Below, piece by piece: positions 9,770 to 18,066 of a DNA stretch of 64,000 nucleotides; the first letter of the stretch is position 1; each line of letters opens with the position of its first letter. The translations under genes and the position numbers were made by a program. The notes under the pieces were generated by a model. That model was not told the DNA's origin and did no database searches. It worked only from the letters and a program-made list of their open reading frames with translations. Source of the stretch: Psychroserpens luteolus (GTDB taxonomy: Bacteria > Bacteroidota > Bacteroidia > Flavobacteriales > Flavobacteriaceae); NCBI RefSeq assembly GCF_021032705.1, contig NZ_JAHVXI010000004.1, positions 248,001-312,000 of the forward strand, given 5' to 3'.

Positions 9770-9942
9770 TAGGTTCTATTTGGTATATCTAAATAGATTA
9801 AAAGGGAATCTGGTGAAAGTCCAGAGCTGTTCCCGCAACTGTAAGCTATTATGCTTGCTATTACCTTCAATGTCACTGGAAATTGTATTTCTGGGAAGAC
9901 CAATAGCAAGACGCAAGTCAGGAGACCTGCCAAATTCAAACA
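9770..9942 (+). promoter_or_regulatory. cobalamin (adenosylcobalamin) riboswitch
   Basis: The conserved core is readable: GGGAATCTGGTGAAAGTCC at 9813-9831, GTTCCCGCAACTGTAAG at 9829-9845 region, and the B12 box GCAAGTCAGGAGACCTGCC at 9913-9931. It lies on the plus strand in the leader of the BtuB-like receptor (start 10015), so vitamin B12 excess should lower receptor expression. Between the aptamer and the gene an inverted pair (CAAACTTT near 9950 and AAAAGTTTTG near 9965) may be part of the expression platform, but no U-tract follows, so translational control is at least as likely as termination. Outer boundaries are approximate. Confidence 0.95.
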
Positions 9943-10014
9943 TTAAAAGTCAAACTTTCGGGATAAAAGTTTTGGTGTGGTAATTCATGCTATTCCGAGT
10001 AATTAAACATTACA

Positions 10015-11946
10015 ATGAACAAAAAAACGATGCTTTTTAGCATGCTAGCTATTAGTTTAGCTACATCTGGTTTTGCGCAACAGCAAACAGACTCTCTAGA
10101 GATAGAGCAATTAGATGAGGTGGTTATTACCGATTCTAAATTTAAATTAAAACGAGAAAACTCAGGTAAGGTCATTACCAAAATCACTCGTAAAGACCTT
10201 CAAAATCTACAAGGCAAATCGATTGCAGAGATTATTAATGCTACTGCAGGTATTGAAATTAACGGAACGAAAAGTAACGCAGGACAAAACCTAAGTTATT
10301 TTATCAGAGGTGGAAGAAATCGTCAAGTATTGGTACTAATTGATGGTATTGCTGTTACTGATGCCTCTCAAATCGCAAACGACTATGATCTTCGTTTATT
10401 AAATGCAGATCAGGTTGAGAGTATCGAAATCTTAAAAGGAGCGTCCAGCTCACTTTATGGTAGTGGCGCTTCTACAGCGGTAATCAATATTAAATTGAAA
10501 GAAGCATCAAGAGATGCCTTTGCTGTTAATTTGAGAAGTACGATTGGAACCAATCAATCTCAGGAGGATAGTAATTATGCTGTTGAGAATTTTGTAAATA
10601 GTGTGTCTGTAAATGGTACATTAGATGATTTTAGTTATCTCGCTAGTTTCGGACATCAATTTACGGATGGTTTATCTGCAATTGCAGTAGGGGACGAATC
10701 CGATCCTTTTAATACCTATAATGGTTATGTGAAGTTAGGTTATCAATTTTCAGAAGCATTTAAAGTACAGACGTATGCTAGTTTTGATTCATTTAAAGCC
10801 GACTTTGATGATGGCTTTGGTTTTGCTGATGCCGATAATCTATCGGTTACAGATCAATACAGAATAGGAATTTCGCCAGAGTTCAAGTACAATAATGGTA
10901 GCATTACATTGAATGTTGCTTACAATAATGTTGAACGCGAGGTAGAATCAAGTTTTCCAACCCAGTTTAGTGCAGAGAGTTTTATAGGAGATCTATATAA
11001 CCGTTACAATTTTAGCGATAAGTTTTATACTGTTTTGGGAGTTAATGCTCAACAAAATGAAATTGAAAGTTTTTCAATTCCGTTTGGAAGTACTGCTTTT
11101 GCTCAAGATATCGACCCAGAAGATGCGACCCATACTATTATTGATCCTTATGCTAATGTCGTATTTGTTTCAGATTTCGGGTTAAATGTAAATGCTGGTC
11201 TACGATTAAACAACCATAGTGAGTATGGTAGTCATTTGGTGTACAGCTTGAATCCATCATTTAAAAAGGAACTTAATTTTGGATATATCAAAGGATTGGC
11301 TAGTTACAGTACATCATATATTGCGCCTTCATTATATCAATTGTTTGAACCTTCCTTCGGAAATAGTGATTTAGAACCAGAAGAAAATACCACTATTGAA
11401 GTAGGAGCAGAGGTTGACATTAAAGACAAGGCTACAGTAAGTGTTGTATATTTTAATCGTTCTGAAGAGAACTTTGTTGACTTTGTAGATCAAGGAAATT
11501 TTATGTTTCAATATACAAATACGGACAATGATTTTACGGCTAGCGGAGTCGAGGTTGTCGCAGATGTGGCTTTGACAAGAACATTAAAACTTAGAGCTAA
11601 TGGAACCTATACCAAAGTAGATGAGGATTTAAATCTTAGAATTCCGGAATTAAAAATAAACGCGGCTTTAAACTATCAATTAAATACACAAACGTTTATG
11701 AGTTTGAGCTATCAGTTTAATGATGATCGTGATGATGCATTTTTTAGCAGTACAACGTTTCAAAGTGAAAGCGTTAATCTAGAATCGTATAGCTTAATCG
11801 ATTTTTATGTAAGTCATAAATTAGTGAAAGATAAGCTTACGGTTTTTGCAAATATGAACAATGTTTTAAACGAAGCGTATGAAGAGTTATTTGGTTATTC
11901 AACCAGAGGGCGAAATATTAATATAGGGTTTACGCTAAGTTTATAA
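10015..11946 (+). CDS. btuB: TonB-dependent outer-membrane receptor, cobalamin (BtuB-like)
   Basis: A 643-residue receptor with signal peptide (ending SGFAQ), a clear TonB box DEVVIT just after it, a plug domain (GKSIAEIINATAGIEINGTK, then FIRGGRNRQVLVLIDGI and IEILKGASSSLYGSGA) and a 22-strand-type barrel ending INIGFTLSL. It has no STN domain, so it is a transport-only receptor. The riboswitch directly upstream and the divergent importer operon support cobalamin as substrate. A strong terminator follows the stop codon within 10 bp. Confidence 0.93.
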   Translation: MNKKTMLFSMLAISLATSGFAQQQTDSLEIEQLDEVVITDSKFKLKRENSGKVITKITRKDLQNLQGKSIAEIINATAGIEINGTKSNAGQNLSYFIRGGRNRQVLVLIDGIAVTDASQIANDYDLRLLNADQVESIEILKGASSSLYGSGASTAVINIKLKEASRDAFAVNLRSTIGTNQSQEDSNYAVENFVNSVSVNGTLDDFSYLASFGHQFTDGLSAIAVGDESDPFNTYNGYVKLGYQFSEAFKVQTYASFDSFKADFDDGFGFADADNLSVTDQYRIGISPEFKYNNGSITLNVAYNNVEREVESSFPTQFSAESFIGDLYNRYNFSDKFYTVLGVNAQQNEIESFSIPFGSTAFAQDIDPEDATHTIIDPYANVVFVSDFGLNVNAGLRLNNHSEYGSHLVYSLNPSFKKELNFGYIKGLASYSTSYIAPSLYQLFEPSFGNSDLEPEENTTIEVGAEVDIKDKATVSVVYFNRSEENFVDFVDQGNFMFQYTNTDNDFTASGVEVVADVALTRTLKLRANGTYTKVDEDLNLRIPELKINAALNYQLNTQTFMSLSYQFNDDRDDAFFSSTTFQSESVNLESYSLIDFYVSHKLVKDKLTVFANMNNVLNEAYEELFGYSTRGRNINIGFTLSL

Positions 11947-11950
11947 ATGA

Positions 11951-11981
11951 AAGAGCCATTCTTTTTGAATGGCTCTTTTTG
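11951..11981 (+). terminator. rho-independent terminator of btuB
   Basis: AAGAGCCATTC and GAATGGCTCTT form an 11 bp stem around a short T loop, followed by a T run. It begins a few bases after the btuB stop, so the PAS gene downstream probably has its own promoter. Confidence 0.9.
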
Positions 11982-12015
11982 TTTAGTATTTATAACTAAT
12001 GAATACCTAGAAGTA

Positions 12016-12582
12016 ATGAAAAATAATTTATCAAATATGATGGCATTAGATCTGTATTTGTCATCTTTAAGTAAAGAAGAGTATGAGGACATTTCTTCAA
12101 AAATTGATTATGACTCATCAAAAAGATTGCCTCTAATGAGCTGGGATATTTATAGTGATGGCTTAATGTTAAAAAGGAAAAAAGCTCAGAGAGAACACGA
12201 TATTCTTAAGGTGAGATCATTGGCTAAAAAATTAAATTGGCAAAATGATATCAATGCTATTTTTAATGAACAGCAATTTGAAGCCATACTTATTACAGAC
12301 ATAGACCAAAAAATAATATGGGTTAATCAAGGTTTTACAGCTATGACCGGATATTCTAAGGTTGATGCTCTTAATAAAACACCGCGTTTTTTACAGGGAC
12401 CAGAAACGTCTAATGACTCTAAAGAAAGAATTAGGGCAAAGCTTAATGCGATTACTCCTTTTACAGAGGTTATTATTAACTATAGGAAAGATAAAACACC
12501 ATACAAATGCGAGGTCAAGATTTTCCCAATAGGTAATGATGAAGCTACACATTTTATAGCTTTAGAGCGACAAGTAAGTTGA
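12016..12582 (+). CDS. PAS-domain protein, LOV-like but lacking the photoactive Cys
   Basis: About 188 residues from ATG 12016. The frame could be read from 11947, but that start lies before the btuB terminator stem and would encode the hairpin, so I reject it. The N-terminal 75 residues are helical and unannotated. A PAS domain follows (FEAILITDIDQKIIWVNQGF, MTGYSKVDAL). Its helix carries KTPRFLQGPETS where light-sensing LOV domains have NCRFLQ, so the adduct-forming Cys is replaced by Pro. A flavin or other small ligand is possible but no covalent photocycle. No output domain is present, so it probably works by protein contact. Confidence 0.8.
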   Translation: MKNNLSNMMALDLYLSSLSKEEYEDISSKIDYDSSKRLPLMSWDIYSDGLMLKRKKAQREHDILKVRSLAKKLNWQNDINAIFNEQQFEAILITDIDQKIIWVNQGFTAMTGYSKVDALNKTPRFLQGPETSNDSKERIRAKLNAITPFTEVIINYRKDKTPYKCEVKIFPIGNDEATHFIALERQVS

Positions 12583-12603
12583 TTTTAGCAATAGAAGTAT
12601 AAT

Positions 12604-12633
12604 AAAAAAGCCGCTTGAAAAGCGGCTTTTTTT
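12604..12633. terminator. bidirectional terminator between PAS gene and S41 gene
   Basis: GCCGCTT / AAGCGGC stem with a GAA loop, flanked by an A run on the left and a T run on the right. It serves both convergent genes (stops at 12582 and 12638). Confidence 0.88.
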
Positions 12634-12637
12634 ATTA

Positions 12638-14074
12638 TTATTTAAATTCGAGACGATTAGTATTCATCTCATATTCAATATACATGTTCTCTTCAAATGG
12701 TTTGATATTGACGCTGGTTTGTATTGGTCTATATTCTGGGAATGCACTAAATCGTCCTAAACCTTGAATGTCGGCAATAGCAGCTGCTAAAAGAGGTTCG
12801 TTGACATCACCTAATATTCCAAAATTTCTTGGCGACTCAATTAAAGAGATATCTGGAACAAGTCCTGTTGGAGGAACTTCGACATCATTTACATTTATAG
12901 AGTTGGCAACTAAGGGTTGCATTGCATAGGTATGGCTAGGATTGATATTAACCGACGTCAAATCTGGTGAGTCATATATTGTTATCGATGCTTGCGTTTT
13001 TCCTGTAGTGGAATCACCAATTTGAACCACATCAATATAAGCACTTAAGCTATTGATAACCAATTCACTCGCAGAAGCAGAGCGATCTGTAGTTAGCACA
13101 TAAACTTTGTTTAAATTTAAACTGTTTATTGTAGTGCCATCAAAACTATTGACAAAATTAAAATTTGTATTTGAACTTTGTTGATCACTGTTAAAAACTA
13201 ATTTAGAATAGATATCTCCATTAAATTGACCAGTGATCATGCTTCCAAGTAATGACGCTGTATTTACAGAACCTCCTGGATTGTATCTTAAATCGAGAAC
13301 CAAGTGTTGTACATTATTAGCTTGAAAATCAGCAAATGCAGCATTTAATTGGTTATTAAAGCTTGAATTAAAGCCATTATAAACCAAATAACCAACATTT
13401 TCTCCATCAACATCGATGATGTCAGCTTGGTGTACTGGATTTTCGGTATAGGTTTGTTTTGTAAGTTCAATGCTATCTGTAGAAGACTCTATAGTATCGT
13501 CATCGACCGTTTCAGTTCCATTATCGTTATAAGTGGCAAAATTCAACGTATACGTGTCTTGATTCAATAAGGTATTTAAATTACTTGTTGATAAAGCATT
13601 ACCATCGACTGCATCAAAAATTTGTCCGCGTTCTAAGCCTAATCCATCAGCAACACTATTATTAAGAACAAGTCTAATAATACCGAAGACCTCAGTTTCA
13701 CTTCCAGGCTTGAGATAGAAGTTAAATTCAAGTCCGTTACTTTTAGAAGTTCCAGCTAATAATTGTTCAAATTCAATGTAGTTAGGAATAATAATACTGA
13801 AGCGATCTACAGTTTCTCTTTCAAAAATCAAGCTTTCAAATAGTGTTTCAGGAGCTGTAAAACTATTAAGATAGTTAGCATACTCTTCATTAGAAGAAAA
13901 ACGATCATTGGCTAAATCTGGGATATCGGCCTTATACAAATAAACGGCATTCATCCCTTTCCAAACAAAATCGTTAATCTCACTTGCCGCTATGGCATTG
14001 TCATCTCTATCTTCAAAACAACTCGTAAAAGAGATGGTAAGTAGTAAGAGTACACTTAGTTTTAATAATTTCAT
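12638..14074 (-). CDS. S41-family peptidase, lipoprotein
   Basis: A 478-residue protein with a lipoprotein signal (lipobox FTSC, residues 16-19) and an N-terminal helical domain (ASEINDFVWKGMNAVYLYKADI) typical of Bacteroidota S41 lipoproteins. A PDZ-like region (GLGLERGQIFDAVDG) and the S41 catalytic domain follow: LVLDLRYNPGGSV, then the nucleophile motif DRSASASELV and a following GKTQAS with the probable catalytic Lys. It should cleave proteins at the cell envelope. It is single, separated from the divergent sigma gene by about 170 bp. Confidence 0.9.
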   Translation of the reverse strand: MKLLKLSVLLLLTISFTSCFEDRDDNAIAASEINDFVWKGMNAVYLYKADIPDLANDRFSSNEEYANYLNSFTAPETLFESLIFERETVDRFSIIIPNYIEFEQLLAGTSKSNGLEFNFYLKPGSETEVFGIIRLVLNNSVADGLGLERGQIFDAVDGNALSTSNLNTLLNQDTYTLNFATYNDNGTETVDDDTIESSTDSIELTKQTYTENPVHQADIIDVDGENVGYLVYNGFNSSFNNQLNAAFADFQANNVQHLVLDLRYNPGGSVNTASLLGSMITGQFNGDIYSKLVFNSDQQSSNTNFNFVNSFDGTTINSLNLNKVYVLTTDRSASASELVINSLSAYIDVVQIGDSTTGKTQASITIYDSPDLTSVNINPSHTYAMQPLVANSINVNDVEVPPTGLVPDISLIESPRNFGILGDVNEPLLAAAIADIQGLGRFSAFPEYRPIQTSVNIKPFEENMYIEYEMNTNRLEFK

Positions 14075-14169
14075 ATTTTTTCTTTTTCAATTTTTATGAG
14101 CTAAACCAATAGTTTATTGGTCTAGTAAACTATAAATTTACTTACATTATTGTAAATTTAAAAATATCA

Positions 14170-14199
14170 TGTAACAAAATTGAAGCATGTTCGTCGTAA
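14170..14199 (+). promoter_or_regulatory. ECF-type promoter, probably autoregulated
   Basis: TGTAAC at 14170-14175, a 16 bp gap, then CGTCGTAA at 14192-14199. The same two-part motif lies in front of the ECF genes at 41062 and (variant) 43473 and 54452. The motif excludes the longer TTG start at 14180. Confidence 0.7.
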
Positions 14200-14245
14200 T
14201 TACAAGAAGCAGAATAATCAACTGTTTTTAACTAACAAACCAAAA

Positions 14246-14755
14246 ATGACACAGACTGATTTTACAAAATTGGTATTACCTTTTAAGGATAAAGTCTTTC
14301 GTTTAGCAAAAAGACTTCTAGTTTCTACGGAAGAAGCTGAAGATGCAACGCAAGAGATTTTAATGAAACTGTGGCACAATAAAGAGAAAATAGCAGACTA
14401 TAAAAATGTAGAAGCATTTTCGATGACAATGACAAAGAATTTTTGCTTAGACCGATTAAAATCGAAACAAGCGCAGAATTTAAAGATTGTTCATAGTAAT
14501 TATCAAGACAATAACACGTCTTTACAGAAACAAGTAGAAAATAAAGATAGTGTTGATTGGGTTTCTAAAATAATTGAAGAGTTACCAGAACAACAAAAAA
14601 TAATATTACAGCTCAGAGATATAGAAGAGTATGACTTTGATGAAATTGCAAAAGTAGTAGATATGAACCCTACAGCCATTAGAGTTGCTTTGTCAAGAGC
14701 TAGGAAAACAATAAGAGAAAAATTAACTAATACACATCGCTATGGTATTAAATAG
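14246..14755 (+). CDS. ECF RNA polymerase sigma factor
   Basis: A 169-residue ECF factor from ATG 14246 (MTQTDFTKLV). Region 2 runs from FKDKVFRLAKRLL through AEDATQEILMKLWHNKEKI and FSMTMTKNFCLDRLK. Region 4 is LPEQQKIILQLRDIEEYDFDEIAKVVDMNPTAIRVALSRARK. The longer frame beginning TTG 14180 runs through the promoter and is unlikely. It overlaps the next gene by 14 bp; that gene has the layout of an anti-sigma factor, so the four-gene unit 14246-16388 is probably a sigma / anti-sigma / envelope-protein operon. Confidence 0.93.
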   Translation: MTQTDFTKLVLPFKDKVFRLAKRLLVSTEEAEDATQEILMKLWHNKEKIADYKNVEAFSMTMTKNFCLDRLKSKQAQNLKIVHSNYQDNNTSLQKQVENKDSVDWVSKIIEELPEQQKIILQLRDIEEYDFDEIAKVVDMNPTAIRVALSRARKTIREKLTNTHRYGIK

Positions 14756-15263
14756 TATAGAAAAATTACTGGAAAAGTATGACAATGGCGAAACAACGCT
14801 AAAAGAAGAGCAACGCTTAAAAGAGTATTTTACTCAAGACGAAGTCGCTCCACATTTAGAGTCATATAAAATGATGTTTCAATACTTTAACAACACAAAA
14901 CAAGAACTTTATACAAAGGACGTTCCATTAAAACCTAGAAAAAGTTATATCTATCAATGGATTTCTGTCGCAGCAGTTGCGGTTCTTATGTTAGGAATTA
15001 TGATTCCGAATATTTTTGGAGGTCAACCAGATACAACAGGTATCGTTCTTACTCAAGAAGAGCAAGAGGTTTATGATCAAACCAAAGAAGCGTTATCGAT
15101 GCTATCATCAAATTTTAACGATGCAGCAAGTAGCGTAAACACACTGAGTCTTGTATCTACCAGTTTTAATAAAGGTGCAGAAAAAGCCAGTCACGTTAGT
15201 GAATTTGGTAAAACAACAAACAGATTAGTAAAAAAGAAAAAAACAAGTAAAAACAAAAACTAG
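14742..15263 (+). CDS. single-pass membrane protein, candidate anti-sigma factor
   Basis: A 173-residue protein: a charged cytoplasmic N-terminus (IEKLLEKYDNGETTLKEEQRL, the kind of helical start seen in Bacteroidota anti-sigma-like proteins), one membrane segment at about 70-90, a 60-residue outer segment, and a Lys-rich tail (VKKKKTSKNKN). Its overlap with the sigma gene supports an anti-sigma role. I see no zinc-binding HxxxCxxC motif, so it is not a ZAS-type factor. Confidence 0.85.
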   Translation: MVLNSIEKLLEKYDNGETTLKEEQRLKEYFTQDEVAPHLESYKMMFQYFNNTKQELYTKDVPLKPRKSYIYQWISVAAVAVLMLGIMIPNIFGGQPDTTGIVLTQEEQEVYDQTKEALSMLSSNFNDAASSVNTLSLVSTSFNKGAEKASHVSEFGKTTNRLVKKKKTSKNKN

Positions 15264-15268
15264 AAATC

Positions 15269-15838
15269 ATGAAGAAATTAATATTAATACTCGCAATTGC
15301 CTTATCATCTAATATAATGTTTGCTCAAAGTGTTTTTGACAAATATGAAGACAAAGATGGTGTAATGACAGTTGTATTGACACAGCGAATGTTTAAAATG
15401 TTAGCCACAGTAGGTGTAGATGTCGATGATCCTGAAATGAAGGCTTATGTTGATATGGCTAAAAACATTACAGGTCTTAAAGTGTTTACAACAGGAGATG
15501 AGAAAATCTCTGCCGATATGAATGCTACTGTAAATGGCTATTTAAAATCATCAAAATTAGACGAATTAATGCGTATCAAAGATGGTGATCAAACTGTGAA
15601 GTTTTATGTAAAAGAAGGTAAGGATGAAAACCATGTAAAAGAACTATTAATGTTCATTAACGGTTTGAAAGAGCTTACTAATGGTCAAGATATTACCATT
15701 AATGGTAAGAAGAGAGAAGTAGAGACTGTATTGTTAACACTTACAGGAGATATCGATCTAAGACAAATCTCTAAGTTGACAAGTCAAATGAATATGCCAG
15801 GAGGAGACCAGTTGAAAAAAGCAAGTAAAAAGAACTAA
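15269..15838 (+). CDS. DUF4252-family secreted protein
   Basis: A 189-residue protein with a signal peptide ending in MFAQ. The mature domain matches DUF4252 as I know it (VMTVVLTQRMFKMLATVGVD, MAKNITGLKVFTT, VKFYVKEGKDENHVKELLMFI). Function is unknown. It follows the putative anti-sigma gene by 5 bp and is paired with a second DUF4252 lipoprotein, an arrangement I associate with Flavobacteriia. Confidence 0.88.
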   Translation: MKKLILILAIALSSNIMFAQSVFDKYEDKDGVMTVVLTQRMFKMLATVGVDVDDPEMKAYVDMAKNITGLKVFTTGDEKISADMNATVNGYLKSSKLDELMRIKDGDQTVKFYVKEGKDENHVKELLMFINGLKELTNGQDITINGKKREVETVLLTLTGDIDLRQISKLTSQMNMPGGDQLKKASKKN

Positions 15839-15842
15839 AACT

Positions 15843-16388
15843 ATGAATACATCAATCAAAACAATAATCACCATGTTAATCTTGGTTGTAACTTTACAGA
15901 GTTGCAACCAGGGTTTAACTTTACAAACGTACTATGTTGATAGTGAGTTAGCACCTGGTTTTACTAGTTTAGATGTGCCAACGAGTATGCTTAAAATTGA
16001 TGAAACAACATTAACTGAAGAGCAAAAAGATGCTTACGAATCTATAGATAAGTTAAGCCTTTTAGCTTTTGTCGCAGACGAAAGTAATAAAGAGGATATG
16101 GATGTAGAAGTCGCTAAAATAAAGACGATTCTTAAAGATCCAAAATATGAAGAGTTGATGCGTGGAGGAAACTCAACAGACGGGAAATTTGTCGTAAAAT
16201 GTATAGGAGGAGAAAATGATGTAGATGAATTTATCCTATTTGGAAATTCTAATGAGCAAGGATTTGTTGTTGTTAGAATTTTAGGAGATGAAATGAACTT
16301 TAATAAAATAATGGAACTGGCGTCAGTTTTCGATGAAAACAATATTGAGGAAACTCAATTTAAAGATATCGCCAAATTTTTTAAATAG
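15843..16388 (+). CDS. DUF4252-family lipoprotein
   Basis: A 181-residue protein with lipobox LQSC (residues 18-21). The body resembles the preceding DUF4252 protein (LDKLSLLAFVAD-like segment, TILKDPKYEELMR, FVVVRILGDEMNFNKIMEL), so the pair is probably an old duplication, one soluble and one lipid-anchored. Last gene of the operon, ending before a terminator. Confidence 0.85.
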   Translation: MNTSIKTIITMLILVVTLQSCNQGLTLQTYYVDSELAPGFTSLDVPTSMLKIDETTLTEEQKDAYESIDKLSLLAFVADESNKEDMDVEVAKIKTILKDPKYEELMRGGNSTDGKFVVKCIGGENDVDEFILFGNSNEQGFVVVRILGDEMNFNKIMELASVFDENNIEETQFKDIAKFFK

Positions 16389-16415
16389 ACCTTAATATTT
16401 AAAATGTTAATAGAA

Positions 16416-16450
16416 AGCCACTTTAAGTCTGACTACTTAAGGTGGTTTTT
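16416..16450 (+). terminator. terminator of the sigma-DUF4252 operon
   Basis: CCACTTTAAG and CTTAAGGTGG pair with one mismatch around an 8-base loop, followed by a T run. The right arm overlaps the last codons of the convergent small membrane gene. Confidence 0.8.
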
Positions 16451-16624
16451 GTTTTCAGAATCTTTTAAAATGATAATGGTCAAATGTACGGCTAGTAGTA
16501 CAAAAGCTGCAAATAATATAGCTTTTACAATCAAGTAATCTAAAATATCTAAAATACCAGATATAAAAAAACCAGCGGCTATAAGTCCGGAGAACACAAG
16601 TGTTAATGTATTTCTATTTGGCAT
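16433..16624 (-). CDS. small two-helix membrane protein
   Basis: A 63-residue frame made almost entirely of two hydrophobic helices (about 8-25 and 31-53) with a polar tail (DSENKNHLK). It follows purB by 10 bp on the same strand, supporting translation. No family recognised; similar small membrane proteins often follow housekeeping genes in this group. Confidence 0.6.
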   Translation of the reverse strand: MPNRNTLTLVFSGLIAAGFFISGILDILDYLIVKAILFAAFVLLAVHLTIIILKDSENKNHLK

Positions 16625-16634
16625 TTGTAGTAGG

Positions 16635-17978
16635 TTAAATCCCAGTATAGTTACTAGGATTGATAGCTTTAAGTTCCGTTTTAATCGTTTCGGAAACCTC
16701 TAAGGTATCAATAAATTCTGAAATGGAGTGTTCATTGATCGTTTCATTAGTTCTAGTTAGGCCTTTTAAGGCTTCGTACGGATTAGGATATGCCTCGCGA
16801 CGTAAGATGGTTTGTATGGCTTCTGCTACCACAGCCCAGTTATTTTCCAAGTCTTGAGCAAACTTTGCTTCATTAAGTAACAACTTGTTTAAACCTTTTA
16901 AAGTTGATTTGAAAGCTATCAATGTATGACCAAACGGAACTCCAACATTTCTAAGTACAGTACTATCTGTTAAATCACGTTGCAATCTCGAAATAGGAAG
17001 CTTAGCTGCTAAATGCTCAAAAATAGCATTGGCAATACCTAAGTTACCTTCAGAGTTCTCAAAATCTATAGGATTTACCTTATGTGGCATAGCGCTACTA
17101 CCAACTTCACCTTTCTTTATTTTTTGCTTAAAGTAGTCCATAGATACATAAGTCCAAATATCGCGATCAAGATCGATAATAATAGTATTGATGCGTTTTA
17201 GTGCATCAAATAAAGCTGCCATATGGTCATAATGCTCAATTTGCGTTGTTGGAAATGAGTGTTGCAAACCCAATTTTTCTTGTACGAAATTGGTACCAAA
17301 AGCTTTCCAGTCTATATTTGGATAAGCCACTTTATGCGCATTGAAGTTTCCAGTAGCACCACCAAATTTAGCAGCGCTAGGAACATCATTTAATAAATTA
17401 AACTGTTCTTCTAAGCGGGTTACAAAAACTTGTATTTCTTTTCCCAGACGAGTTGGAGAAGCAGGTTGCCCATGAGTTCGAGCCAACATTGGAATAGCTT
17501 TCCATTCTTCAGCTAGAGTTTTTAATTTTTTTACAACCTCAAAATATTCTGGAACATACACATCGTTCATAGCATCTTTAATGCTTAACGGAATAGCAGT
17601 ATTGTTAATGTCTTGTGATGTCAATCCGAAATGTATAAACTCCTTATATGCAGATAGGTTAAGCTTGTCAAACTTCTCTTTGATAAAGTATTCAACCGCT
17701 TTTACATCATGATTGGTGATGGCTTCAATATCTTTTATCGCTTGTGCGTCTTCCGAAGAAAACGACTTATAAATAGTTCTTAAATCTTCAAAAACCGAAG
17801 TGTCAATAGTTGCTAATTGTGGGAGTTTTGCCTCGCACAATGCAATGAAATACTCAATTTCTACCAAAACGCGATATTTGATGAGCGCTTCTTCAGAAAA
17901 ATAAGGTGCAAGATTATTTACTTTATTTCTATATCGACCATCTATTGGTGAGATAGCATTGAGAGATGATATTGACAT
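16635..17978 (-). CDS. purB: adenylosuccinate lyase
   Basis: A 447-residue enzyme that forms fumarate from SAICAR and from adenylosuccinate in purine synthesis. The fumarase/lyase signature GSSAMPHKVNP is at residues 293-303, the TSQD motif at 120-123 and the RTHGQ His at 169. PIDGRY at 11-16 is typical of PurB. Full length. The small membrane protein gene directly downstream is probably cotranscribed. Confidence 0.97.
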   Translation of the reverse strand: MSISSLNAISPIDGRYRNKVNNLAPYFSEEALIKYRVLVEIEYFIALCEAKLPQLATIDTSVFEDLRTIYKSFSSEDAQAIKDIEAITNHDVKAVEYFIKEKFDKLNLSAYKEFIHFGLTSQDINNTAIPLSIKDAMNDVYVPEYFEVVKKLKTLAEEWKAIPMLARTHGQPASPTRLGKEIQVFVTRLEEQFNLLNDVPSAAKFGGATGNFNAHKVAYPNIDWKAFGTNFVQEKLGLQHSFPTTQIEHYDHMAALFDALKRINTIIIDLDRDIWTYVSMDYFKQKIKKGEVGSSAMPHKVNPIDFENSEGNLGIANAIFEHLAAKLPISRLQRDLTDSTVLRNVGVPFGHTLIAFKSTLKGLNKLLLNEAKFAQDLENNWAVVAEAIQTILRREAYPNPYEALKGLTRTNETINEHSISEFIDTLEVSETIKTELKAINPSNYTGI

Positions 17979-18066
17979 TGGTTGTGTGTTTAAGGCTGCA
18001 AAGATAGAAAAATCGAACGGTAAATTGAAGATAATTTGGTTATCTTAGAGCATAAAATTTATTGTT

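Noticed and set aside
11947-12015. N-terminal extension of the PAS gene
   Set aside because: It would translate the btuB terminator hairpin; ATG 12016 is the plausible start.
14180-14245. Longer TTG start for the sigma gene at 14246
   Set aside because: The extension runs through the TGTAAC/CGTC promoter elements and is not conserved-looking; ATG 14246 has a normal A-rich leader.
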